Below, piece by piece: positions 25,875 to 32,973 of a DNA stretch of 44,889 nucleotides. The notes under the pieces are model-generated. The model ran no database searches. It saw only the letters and a program-made list of their open reading frames with translations, and had not been told where the DNA came from. Both the position numbers and the translations under genes were made by a program. This DNA is from a virus, in IMG/VR virus record IMGVR_UViG_3300036820_000251, positions 1 to 44,889 of that record; one strand, given 5' to 3'. The first letter of the stretch is position 1, and each line of letters starts with the position of its first letter.

Positions 25875-27541
25875 ATGTGCCCTTTGCGAATCACAGCGTT
25901 ATTCACGAAGCCTGTTTGCGCGCGGCGCTCGGCTTCCTGCATCTTGAGCGTTGCCAGCGTTCTGGCGCTTCCTGCGACGGGCAGACCTTGCAGTCTTTCC
26001 TTCAGCCGCACATCGAACGGTTTGGCGGCTGGATCGAATGCTTTGCGCGACGCCACGGTGTATCGCGCGCTGTCGTATACGTCGTCCAGTTGCCCAGGAG
26101 TCTTCAGCACATCGCCCTGCTTCTTCGGATCGCACATCATGGCCGGAATCGCTCGCATCAGCAGCGGGCAAGTTGTGTCGTCGATGAGTATCCCGCACAC
26201 TTCCTCGTCGCTTGCAAGGATATACCGTTCGTCAAGGGCCGAGTAAAGCAGGGCTGCTCCGTCGATGCGGGAATTGAACGCAGGCCGAGCTCGAACTACG
26301 CCTTGCGCCACATAGACATCCCCCATTCGGGCGCCGCGCGAGAGTATGGGATCTTCAAAGCCAGCGTCGGGTGAGAGATACACGGCGTCAATCCGCTTTT
26401 TCTCGTCTTGCGGCGTGCGATCCATGATTTCAGCGGCCAGGGCGCGTTCGCCGAGTCCGCGATCGCTCCATTCGCGGTAAATGTACGGCAGTTTGACGGT
26501 GCCAGCTGCGTCGACCCACTTCCCGCCGTCTTGCCCCGGCTCCCATCGCGCTTTGATGTTGAGCTCGAGGAATGTGGCCCAATGAGTCGAAAAGAAATGC
26601 CCTGTGTCTCCGGCGATGTCCGTGCCGATCCAGATGGGCTGCCAGCGCTGCTCGTGCATCAGCTTCAGGCCCAGGTCGTGCGGCCACTCCGCAAGTTCTT
26701 TCACCCAATTCTGGAAGTAGGAGCCTTCGCCGATGCCGAAACGTCCTTCAACCCAGGCAGCTTTGATCGAGGCCGGCGCGGAAGCGAGAATCCGGCGGTA
26801 AGCGTCACCTTGGATCGTACCCTTCGCGTACGAGGGATTGGCGTCGATCGAGGCGAAGATGCCTTCATATTCTTCGGGCTTGTAGGATTCGGGATCGTCG
26901 CCGAGGGCCGGGGCTTTGGGTACGTCGCAGCCGAAGACGTGATTCATTTCATCCGAGCTGATGCCGACGGGATTGCCTCCGCCCTTCACCTGCGGCACGA
27001 TTATGCGGCTGTACTTGTCGCGCTCGATGGGCGTCCGCACGCTGCCAGCGATCTGTCGCCATTGCAGGTAAGGGAAGTCGCACCATTCGTCGATGTGCAG
27101 TTTCACCAGCTGCCGCGAAAGGTACTTCTTTACGTCTTTCTCTTCCTTGGCCGATTGCAGGTACACGCGATGCCCGTTCGGAAACAGGAAGTGAAGGCTT
27201 CCGGACTTTGCCACATAGCGGCCGCGGATTTCTCTTGGAAGTTCGAGCATGCGCGAAATGATCGTGCTTTCAAGCTCCGGCATGGTGCGGCGCATGATGA
27301 GCTGCGCTTCGCCGGGTATCGCATGCGCGGTGAAGATCGCATCCCACACGATGCTTTCGGTCGAGCCTTTGCCGCGATTGCCCCACAGGAATACGTACGG
27401 GCGCTGCGAAGTCAGGTATTGCCTTTGCGGCTCGTTCGGGAAGCCGGGGCGAGTGATCTCCGCGACAGGGTCGCCGTCGTCATCAACCCAAAACGCTTTG
27501 AAATTCTGGTGGTCAAGTACGGCGATCATGGTCCCACACAT
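25850..27541 (-). CDS. terL: Terminase large subunit (DNA-packaging ATPase/nuclease), 563 aa
   Basis: The ATPase part has a Walker A-like loop (G-N-R-G-K-G-S-T, about residues 54-61) and a Walker B strand ending in acidic residues (L-V-K-L-H-I-D-E-W). The nuclease part has I-G-T-D-I-A-G-D near residue 305 and D-A-V-Y-L-S-P-D-A-G near residue 385, the acidic residues expected for an RNase H-like packaging nuclease. It pumps and cuts DNA at the portal. The start was set at the ATG 27541, preceded by AAGGG at suitable spacing; the ATG at 27529 is an alternative. The start overlaps the small Cys-rich gene upstream by 29 bases. Confidence 0.9.
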   Translation of the reverse strand: MCGTMIAVLDHQNFKAFWVDDDGDPVAEITRPGFPNEPQRQYLTSQRPYVFLWGNRGKGSTESIVWDAIFTAHAIPGEAQLIMRRTMPELESTIISRMLELPREIRGRYVAKSGSLHFLFPNGHRVYLQSAKEEKDVKKYLSRQLVKLHIDEWCDFPYLQWRQIAGSVRTPIERDKYSRIIVPQVKGGGNPVGISSDEMNHVFGCDVPKAPALGDDPESYKPEEYEGIFASIDANPSYAKGTIQGDAYRRILASAPASIKAAWVEGRFGIGEGSYFQNWVKELAEWPHDLGLKLMHEQRWQPIWIGTDIAGDTGHFFSTHWATFLELNIKARWEPGQDGGKWVDAAGTVKLPYIYREWSDRGLGERALAAEIMDRTPQDEKKRIDAVYLSPDAGFEDPILSRGARMGDVYVAQGVVRARPAFNSRIDGAALLYSALDERYILASDEEVCGILIDDTTCPLLMRAIPAMMCDPKKQGDVLKTPGQLDDVYDSARYTVASRKAFDPAAKPFDVRLKERLQGLPVAGSARTLATLKMQEAERRAQTGFVNNAVIRKGHIWAGQRRK

Positions 27542-27668
27542 AATCGCGGCCCTTGGGCGGGATTTCACCGCAGCCGCATTGGCAGGTTTGGACGGTCTTT
27601 ACTTCGACGTGCGCGAGGTATTCGAGTTCCCGCAGAGTCTTCAAATCGATGCGGTCAGGCTCATACAC
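27513..27668 (-). CDS. Small Cys-rich protein with C-x-C-G-C-G motif, 51 aa
   Basis: The C-terminal half has C-Q-C-G-C-G-E-I-P followed by G-R-D-Y-V-W-D-H-D, a compact pattern seen in small phage proteins thought to bind zinc and related to HNH-type zinc knuckles. I chose the GTG at 27668, one base after the stop of the co-chaperonin gene (TGACGTG), with AGGCGG upstream. A longer frame exists but overlaps that gene. It sits immediately before terL, where HNH proteins often aid packaging; here the catalytic HNH residues are not complete. Confidence 0.6.
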   Translation of the reverse strand: MYEPDRIDLKTLRELEYLAHVEVKTVQTCQCGCGEIPPKGRDYVWDHDRRT

Positions 27669-27669
27669 G

Positions 27670-27969
27670 TCAGTCCGCCTTGGACAGATGCAGGCGAATG
27701 TCCGCGTCTTCGAGCAGCAGCATCTCTTTGATTTCATTCGCGGCAGAATCGTAGAGCTTCACGGTTGCGCCATACGCCGCGAATTCGTCGTAAAGAACTA
27801 GTTGTCCGACTTCGAGGTCTTTGGCGCACCTAGGCCCCAACGCGCGGATATAGCCGAATTTTTCGCGCTGGCTCATTCCTGGCAGAAGGCAGAAGGCCGA
27901 GCTGCTATGCGTGGCTGAGACCGGTTCGATCAGGACGTTCTTGCCGCGCGGCGTTCCTGCGTAACTCAT
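27670..27969 (-). CDS. GroES-like co-chaperonin, 99 aa
   Basis: The length matches bacterial GroES (97 residues). In order: a first strand G-K-N-V-L-I-E-P-V (9-17), a mobile loop with T-H-S-S-S-A-F-C-L-L-P-G (20-31) whose hydrophobic F-C-L-L stands in for the Ile-Val-Leu that contacts GroEL, F-G-Y-I-R-A-L-G (38-45) for the R-G-E-V-L-A-V-G strand, L-E-V-G-Q-L-V-L-Y (52-60) and E-M-L-L-L-E-D-A-D-I (82-91). It should cap the GroEL ring encoded just upstream. The ATG overlaps the GroEL stop (ATGA), so expression is coupled. An in-frame start 159 bases earlier would only add GroEL-overlapping sequence. Confidence 0.82.
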   Translation of the reverse strand: MSYAGTPRGKNVLIEPVSATHSSSAFCLLPGMSQREKFGYIRALGPRCAKDLEVGQLVLYDEFAAYGATVKLYDSAANEIKEMLLLEDADIRLHLSKAD

Positions 27970-29588
27970 CTCTGCCCAGCCCTTGCGCCCATCTCGAAAG
28001 CCTTCATTGGGTCTGTGGGCGTGTTGATTACGAGACTTTCTGTCAGCAGGATTTGGCAGGCCACGCTCGCCGCATTCACGAGGCATGAGCTCACTACGCT
28101 CGAGGGATCGAGCACGCCGGATTTCCAAGGGTCGCGTATCCGTCCGGCGCGGATATCGTACACGGACCCAGGAGAGTTCATTAGCTTGCTAGCGATAATG
28201 CACATCGCGGCTTCTGTCTCTCCAGCGTTCCGACACAAAGTCCCGAAGAGCGTAGAGCAGGCATCCGAAAGCAGGGCTGCTGCTTGAGTCGAGAGTTGCT
28301 TGTAAACTTTATGGCTCTCGCGTAGAAGTGATGCTCCCCCTCCCGGCACGACGCCTTTATCCCGTGCACCACGCACCGCGTAGATCGCATCCTCTGCGCG
28401 CAACTTCAGGTCTTCCAGTTCAATTCGCGTCGGCGCGCCCAGCGAGAGGAGCACGATCTTTCCGCCGAATCTCGCCAGCCTTTCTTCGATGCGGTGAACG
28501 TCTTTCTTGCGGTCCTGATTTGCGATCAGCGCGCCCATTTGCGCCACCATGATGTCGGCGCGCGTTCGGATGGCGTCCGGATCGCCCATGCCGCCGATGA
28601 TCGTTGTGGCGTGCCGCGTCACGATTACGCGCTCGGCCTGGCCCAGATCATGCAGAGTGAGTTTGTCGAGCATTTCCGTGCGCCCGGTTTCCTGCAGGAT
28701 AGCTTCGCCGCCCGTCGCCACCGCGATGTCGGTGAGCAGGTCTTTCTTGTACTCGCCGATCAGTGAAGGCTTCACGACGCAGACGGGGAATTTCGCCCTT
28801 TGAGCCACTAGGTTGCGAAGCGCTTCGCCATCGCAATCGTCCGCGATGATAAGTAGCGAACGCTGCTCTTTCTCGAAAACGGGCTTGAAGATATTTACGA
28901 GCAGATTGTTCAGGATCGAGAGTTTGCGATCCAGCAGCAAAATGTACGGCCGCTCAAGGACTACACGCTGTCTCTCCGCATCGTTCACGAAAAGATGTGA
29001 GATGTAGCCTGAGGGAATCTCCATGCCTTCGCTCACGCGAATCGAGGATGCCACGTTCTGCGATTCCTCAGCGCCCACTAGACCGCGCTCGCCAGCCTTA
29101 TCGAAGGCTTCCGCGATCAGCGTGCCGAGCTCGACATCGTTCGACGCCAGCAGCGCCACTTTGAGCGCGGAATCGCCATCGAGCGGCACGGCTGCGCTCG
29201 CGAGATTGTCGCGAATCGCCGCGACCGCTTCCTCGATTTCCCTCTTGAGCACGACGGGATTGGCCCCAGCATCCACGGCATCGAGGGCGCGCTGCGCGAT
29301 GGCTCGGGTCAGAATGGCGACGCTCGTGGTGCTGTCGCCGGCCTCGAGGGCTTGCTGCATCGATACGCCCTGAATCAGGCGGCAGCCTACCGCGTCGAGC
29401 TCGTCCTCCAGTTCGATATTGCGCAGCACGGTAAAGCCGTCGCGCGAGGAAATAGGGTCGCGCATGGGACGAATGATGAGCGCGTTCCGGCCGGCCGGAC
29501 CCAGCGTAGTGGACACACAGGCCACTACCAGATCGATGCCGCGCATGATCGCCTTGCGAGCTTCGGAACCATAGAGAATGGTTTTCAT
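27966..29588 (-). CDS. groEL: GroEL-type chaperonin, 540 aa
   Basis: A full-length group I chaperonin: T-T-L-G-P-A-G-R-N (27-35), S-R-D-G-F-T-V with the D50 equivalent of D52, the ATP motif G-D-S-T-T (84-88; usually G-D-G-T-T), G-Y-I-S-H-L-F in the apical domain (194-200), L-L-I-I-A-D-D (245-251), A-E-D-A (D400, equivalent to catalytic D398) and G-V-V-P-G-G-G (412-418). The Gly-Gly-Met C-terminal tail of bacterial GroEL is missing. The protein should refold viral proteins with the GroES-like partner downstream. The stop of the small gene upstream overlaps its ATG. The sequence is well diverged from host GroEL, which argues against recent capture. Confidence 0.95.
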   Translation of the reverse strand: MKTILYGSEARKAIMRGIDLVVACVSTTLGPAGRNALIIRPMRDPISSRDGFTVLRNIELEDELDAVGCRLIQGVSMQQALEAGDSTTSVAILTRAIAQRALDAVDAGANPVVLKREIEEAVAAIRDNLASAAVPLDGDSALKVALLASNDVELGTLIAEAFDKAGERGLVGAEESQNVASSIRVSEGMEIPSGYISHLFVNDAERQRVVLERPYILLLDRKLSILNNLLVNIFKPVFEKEQRSLLIIADDCDGEALRNLVAQRAKFPVCVVKPSLIGEYKKDLLTDIAVATGGEAILQETGRTEMLDKLTLHDLGQAERVIVTRHATTIIGGMGDPDAIRTRADIMVAQMGALIANQDRKKDVHRIEERLARFGGKIVLLSLGAPTRIELEDLKLRAEDAIYAVRGARDKGVVPGGGASLLRESHKVYKQLSTQAAALLSDACSTLFGTLCRNAGETEAAMCIIASKLMNSPGSVYDIRAGRIRDPWKSGVLDPSSVVSSCLVNAASVACQILLTESLVINTPTDPMKAFEMGARAGQR

Positions 29589-29866
29589 GGTTTGGCGTCG
29601 CCCTTCGTTGAGACGATGTGCGTATGCTTGGCCGCTTCGGCTTTCGCGTTGATGGCGGCGATCCCCGCCTGAAGCTGCTCGCGCACCATATTGATTTGCT
29701 GCGTGAGTACGGAAAGATAGATCAGCGCGCAGGATCCTTGGAGCTTCCGGGCTTCGGCCGCCTGTTCTGCGGTGATTAGGCCGCGCTTCGCCAGCTTGTC
29801 GATCACTTTCAAATTCTCGTCGACCATCGTGAGGTCTGGTATCTTCGTTCCGGGTGCGTCAGCCAT
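29585..29866 (-). CDS. Small helical protein, 93 aa
   Basis: An N-terminal M-A-D-A-P-G-T-K-I-P-D-L-T lead is followed by two long helices (about residues 15-45 and 50-80) with Leu/Ile/Gln spacing suited to a coiled-coil or four-helix dimer. No family was recognised. I chose the ATG at 29866. It overlaps the sigma-like gene by 8 bases upstream and the GroEL start downstream, so it lies in the same coupled operon and could assist either product. Confidence 0.65.
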   Translation of the reverse strand: MADAPGTKIPDLTMVDENLKVIDKLAKRGLITAEQAAEARKLQGSCALIYLSVLTQQINMVREQLQAGIAAINAKAEAAKHTHIVSTKGDAKP

Positions 29867-30377
29867 TCTCCATCCCCTCTCGCAACTGTTCGAGCGCTTC
29901 GTCGAAAACCGATTGCGCGGTCTGCACGTGGCAGCCGAGCTTGTTGGCAATCCATTCCCAGCGGTGCGCGGCCGCTCCATTCAGTCCGAAGCGCATCTCG
30001 ACGATGATTCGCGAGCGCTGCGGCAAATCGTTCAGGACTTTCAGCATCCGTTCTTCGTCTACGAAACTGTAAGTTACCGATCCGCGATTGGGAGGCGGTT
30101 CGGGATCGATTGCGAATTCATGGAAGCCGATCGGCATCCGATCGACCGCGTCGCGAATCGCGCCCTTTCTGAATCCGCGCGGCAGATAGCTTCGCAGTTC
30201 GGCGAGCACGGCGTTCTTCGCGACCGTGACCTGATATCCGATGCTCTTGCCCTGCACGCCGCACAGCGCCACGCATGCCGCTTGGATCAGATCGCGATCG
30301 GTACCAGGCGGCAGATGGTAGGTGCGCTGCATCTTACCCGCCAAGCCCGTAACCGTTTTCATCAGCTGCGGGCTCAT
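29859..30377 (-). CDS. Sigma-70-family-like transcription factor, 172 aa
   Basis: The N-terminal half resembles sigma region 2 (D-R-D-L-I-Q-A-A-C-V-A-L, 27-38; then A-V-L-A-E-L-R-S-Y-L-P-R-G-F-R-K-G, 56-72, like the E-L-R...P-R..R segment of sigma28/sigmaF types). The C-terminal half matches region 4: L-N-D-L-P-Q-R-S-R-I-I-V-E-M-R-F-G-L-N-G (115-134), then a helix-turn-helix (W-I-A-N-K-L-G, 142-148) and A-L-E-Q-L-R-E-G (161-168). It should direct host RNA polymerase to phage promoters. Region 2 is short, so a sigma appropriator role is also possible. Its ATG overlaps the upstream gene's stop. Confidence 0.75.
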   Translation of the reverse strand: MSPQLMKTVTGLAGKMQRTYHLPPGTDRDLIQAACVALCGVQGKSIGYQVTVAKNAVLAELRSYLPRGFRKGAIRDAVDRMPIGFHEFAIDPEPPPNRGSVTYSFVDEERMLKVLNDLPQRSRIIVEMRFGLNGAAAHRWEWIANKLGCHVQTAQSVFDEALEQLREGMENG

Positions 30378-31102
30378 GGGTGCGGGAAAGCCTCCCGGCG
30401 GCGGACGTTATGCGGTGTTTCTACGTTGAGCAGCTCTTGCCGCTCTTCGTCGCGCAGCCATTGCGGATCGAAATGGTCGAATCCGGTGATCTGATCCCAA
30501 TCGCAGTAGTGCGTGAAAAGATGGTTCGTGATGTTGCCGTTGTCGCGCTTCACGCCGCCGCGAAAGGAAAGGTGATCGTAGCGCGAATCGTGGAAGTGGG
30601 CGAAACCGTTGCGCGCCATGATCTGGCCGATCCAGATGTCTTCTGAATTGTTGGCCTGTGCGAGAGTCTCGATCGGTTCGCGGGCTACCGCTTCCATTCC
30701 GTCGCGCCTGAGCCAGTAGCCCGCGCCTCCGCAGGGCCCTCCTTCCTCGAATCCGTGAAAGAAATAATTTCCGGTGATGGGATGAGCCAACTCCCGCCGC
30801 GCCTTGATGAGCCGCGGAATTGAAATGTAGGTATCGACGAAACATTGGAACAAGAACTCGCAGTGCATCGCGAGCGCGAGCCGCACGTTGAAAAGAGTTT
30901 TCCTGCCAAGGCTCTCCCAATCGTCGTCCGTACCGCTGCCGATTTCGTGCGAGTCGCGCGGATCAGGGAAGCCGCCCATCGTGAGGATGTAGGGCACGCC
31001 CGATTCTTCGGCCACGGCTCCCCAGGTCTCGCGGATCACCTCGTGGATTCCGGCATCGCGATCCCGCTGGCAGCTCGATACGGCGATCAGGAAATCGATC
31101 AT
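30374..31102 (-). CDS. GT31-like glycosyltransferase, paralogue of 12206-13243, 242 aa
   Basis: The start was set at the ATG 31102, which overlaps the methyltransferase stop. Motifs match the paralogue one for one: L-I-A-V-S-S-C-Q (5-12), R-E-T-W (24-27), Q-C-F-V-D-T-Y-I (86-93), G-G-A-G-Y-W-L (125-131), E-D-I-W-I-G (154-159) and H-D-S-R-Y (171-175). The E-D-x-x-V/I-G motif is characteristic of GT31 beta-3-glycosyltransferases. There is no zinc ribbon. It lies downstream of an epimerase and a methyltransferase, so all three may build or decorate one glycan on host surface or virion. Confidence 0.78.
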   Translation of the reverse strand: MIDFLIAVSSCQRDRDAGIHEVIRETWGAVAEESGVPYILTMGGFPDPRDSHEIGSGTDDDWESLGRKTLFNVRLALAMHCEFLFQCFVDTYISIPRLIKARRELAHPITGNYFFHGFEEGGPCGGAGYWLRRDGMEAVAREPIETLAQANNSEDIWIGQIMARNGFAHFHDSRYDHLSFRGGVKRDNGNITNHLFTHYCDWDQITGFDHFDPQWLRDEERQELLNVETPHNVRRREAFPHP

Positions 31103-31614
31103 TTGCGCCTCGCCGCAACCCTGTCGTCGCCGGTCGGAAAATTGGGATCGAATTCTTCGATGGCGAAGCCGGCGGCTATCAAAGGCAACCGAGAATCCCG
31201 TTGAACGTCTTCGATACAATAAAAGCCGCCCTCTTTGACCAACGGCCAGAAATTGCGAAACGCTGCGCACTGATCTTCAATTTGATGGCTGCCATCGTCG
31301 ATCACAATGTCGATCTTGAGCGGGAATTTTACGGGATCGGCTGCGGCTGCGTTCGCGCACAGCGTCAGAATCCGTTCTTCGGCGAACATCCGTTTCGCAT
31401 CGATGTCCAAGCCGATCACCAGCACGCGCGGGAAATAGTCGCGCCACATCCGGAGACTCGCGCCGGTTTCCACGCCAATCTCGAGCAGGATTTCCGGGTC
31501 CAGGCCGGCGAAAAGCTTTTCGTAGAAAGGGGTATAGCTGTGGCCGGGTCGCAGCCCTTTGTGCGACGGGCTCTTGTCGGTTCCGTACTTATTTGCTAGC
31601 TCGGTGAGATTCAT
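31099..31614 (-). CDS. SAM-dependent class I methyltransferase, 171 aa
   Basis: A Rossmann methyltransferase: motif I L-L-E-I-G-V-E-T-G-A-S-L (43-54), the acidic strand end G-L-D-I-D (68-72) and D-I-V-I-D-D-G-S-H (102-110) that contacts the cofactor or metal. The N-terminal T-E-L-A-N-K-Y-G-T-D-K-S is typical of sugar O-methyltransferases of the TylF/MycE-like group. It probably methylates a hydroxyl of a nucleotide sugar or glycan. It overlaps the epimerase by 26 bases and the glycosyltransferase by 4, forming a tight sugar module. The exact substrate cannot be read from the sequence. Confidence 0.82.
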   Translation of the reverse strand: MNLTELANKYGTDKSPSHKGLRPGHSYTPFYEKLFAGLDPEILLEIGVETGASLRMWRDYFPRVLVIGLDIDAKRMFAEERILTLCANAAAADPVKFPLKIDIVIDDGSHQIEDQCAAFRNFWPLVKEGGFYCIEDVQRDSRLPLIAAGFAIEEFDPNFPTGDDRVAARRK

Positions 31615-32458
31615 AAACGCTGGGAAAGCTGTCGCGCACGATGCGGTCCATGCCGATTCTGGCCTCGAATCCTAGCACACGCTTGGCTGGTTCCGGATCG
31701 CTGATGAGCTGCATCGCGTCACCGGGCCGTGGGTCTGTGTACTGAATGGGTACAGCGAGCAGCTTCGCGATTTCGTTCAGGCTGGTTTGTTTGCCGGTGC
31801 AGATGTCGAGTGCCAGTCCCGCGTAGCTTGAGCCGAGCGCCATGCCGAACGCGCGAGCCACGTCCTGCACATGAATCCAATCGCGCGTCTGCGTTCCGTC
31901 GCCGGTGATCTGCATTACGCCGTCCCGCTCGATAGCCAAATCCATTCCCGCCATGGCACACGGCTGATACTCCGTTCTTGATTGGCCGGGGCCGCAGATG
32001 TTCGACGGTCTGAGAGCCAGGCAGGACAGCCCGAGCGACTGGTAGTAGGCGACGGATCGCTCGACGGTTTCCTTGGTGAACTTGTACATGGTGGGTTTCG
32101 GCGAAAGGACGATGTTGGAGGAACAGACGATCACGCGCTTGAGGCCCATTTCCCGCGCCGCTTCCAACACGTTCACCGTTCCGTTTACGTTCACGTCCCA
32201 TGCTTCGCGGCGGAATCTTTCGCAGGTCAGATTGCGTCCATAGGCCGCGAGATGGATGATCGCGTCGGGCCTTTCGTAGTCCAAGACATCTTGGAAATTG
32301 CCTATATTGCGCACGTCCCAGGGAACTGTGGGCTTGGCATGTCCACCACAGCGAGAATCGAGATTATCGTAATTCCAGACTTCGTGTCCGCAAGACTTTA
32401 GGTGCGCCACAACCACACGCCCGAGAAAGCCGCTTCCGCCTGTCACAAGAATTTTCAT
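31589..32458 (-). CDS. NAD-dependent epimerase/dehydratase (extended SDR family), 289 aa
   Basis: The NAD(P) loop is T-G-G-S-G-F-L-G (6-13). D49 and the L-A-A-Y-G strand follow. The catalytic set is S-S (113-114) with Y125-x-x-x-K129 (M-Y-K-F-T-K). R-P-S-N-I-C-G-P-G and T-R-D-W-I-H-V-Q-D-V-A occur as in GalE- and RmlB-type enzymes. It should interconvert or dehydrate a nucleotide sugar, supplying the glycosyltransferase encoded two genes on. The ATG at 32458 has AAGAGCG before it. Whether it is an epimerase or dehydratase is open. Confidence 0.88.
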   Translation of the reverse strand: MKILVTGGSGFLGRVVVAHLKSCGHEVWNYDNLDSRCGGHAKPTVPWDVRNIGNFQDVLDYERPDAIIHLAAYGRNLTCERFRREAWDVNVNGTVNVLEAAREMGLKRVIVCSSNIVLSPKPTMYKFTKETVERSVAYYQSLGLSCLALRPSNICGPGQSRTEYQPCAMAGMDLAIERDGVMQITGDGTQTRDWIHVQDVARAFGMALGSSYAGLALDICTGKQTSLNEIAKLLAVPIQYTDPRPGDAMQLISDPEPAKRVLGFEARIGMDRIVRDSFPSVYESHRASK

Positions 32459-32467
32459 GTGTGCGCT

Positions 32468-32476
32468 CTTATATCA
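32468..32476 (-). promoter_or_regulatory. Possible extended -10 element before the sugar/sigma/chaperonin operon
   Basis: On the minus strand the bases read TGATATAAG, an extended -10 (TGn plus TATAAG, 5 of 6 to consensus). No good -35 is seen 17 bases upstream. Transcription would begin about 3 bases before the epimerase ATG, giving an almost leaderless mRNA. The same 78-base gap (32459-32536) holds a GGCGCGCGCC palindrome. The evidence is positional only. Confidence 0.35.
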
Positions 32477-32536
32477 CGGAATTTACGCGGGGCGCGCGCC
32501 AAAACTGCACGAACGCCCCACGTAGAGGGAAGCAAC

Positions 32537-32857
32537 TCAGGCTGTTTGGTTGATGGCGAGCGCGGTCGGCAACGGCGGCGCGGTCGGCAGGATCGGTATG
32601 TTGACGGGTCCGCTGGTAATCGGCCCTGGCAGCGCGGCGGATGTTCCGGTTGCGGTGAGATTGAACGATGTGGCTGTGTCGGACGGATCAACCGACGCGA
32701 CGACCTGTGTGCCGTCACTCGATGGCGCGAGCGTCACCAGCGGATCGTCAACGGTCCAGGTTACGGTGAGGCTGGCTCCTGCCGGCAGAGCTGCGTTGGT
32801 CGGAACGAAGGATTCAACGAAAGTTCCACTTCCACCTACGGGCACTCCTGTAATCAT
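32537..32857 (-). CDS. Ig-like domain protein, virion decoration candidate, 106 aa
   Basis: The core reads like a bacterial Ig-like domain: F-V-P-T-N-A-A-L-P, L-T-V-T-W-T-V-D-D-P-L-V-T-L, Q-V-V-A-S-V-D-P-S and F-N-L-T-A-T-G-T-S-A, alternating strands with Asp-rich turns. Such domains are displayed on phage capsids and tails and bind surfaces weakly. I chose the ATG at 32857, preceded by AAAGGAG. An in-frame ATG at 32953, also with a plausible ribosome-binding site, would add a 32-residue, strongly basic arm. Confidence 0.72.
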   Translation of the reverse strand: MITGVPVGGSGTFVESFVPTNAALPAGASLTVTWTVDDPLVTLAPSSDGTQVVASVDPSDTATSFNLTATGTSAALPGPITSGPVNIPILPTAPPLPTALAINQTA

Positions 32858-32973
32858 GGTTCTCCTTTCGTGCTTAACCTGCATGATTTGCAGTTCTTTT
32901 GGGCGGCGCCGGTGATGGTGACGGCGCTTCTTGCGCTTGCATTTCTTCTTCATGGGTTTTACCCCGCCGCAGA

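Noticed and set aside
26408-27754. A 448-codon plus-strand frame
   Set aside because: Antisense to terL, whose ATPase and nuclease motifs are unambiguous.
27970-28128. N-terminal extension of the GroES-like frame
   Set aside because: The extra 53 residues overlap the GroEL gene and are Arg-rich; the ATGA start gives the normal GroES length.
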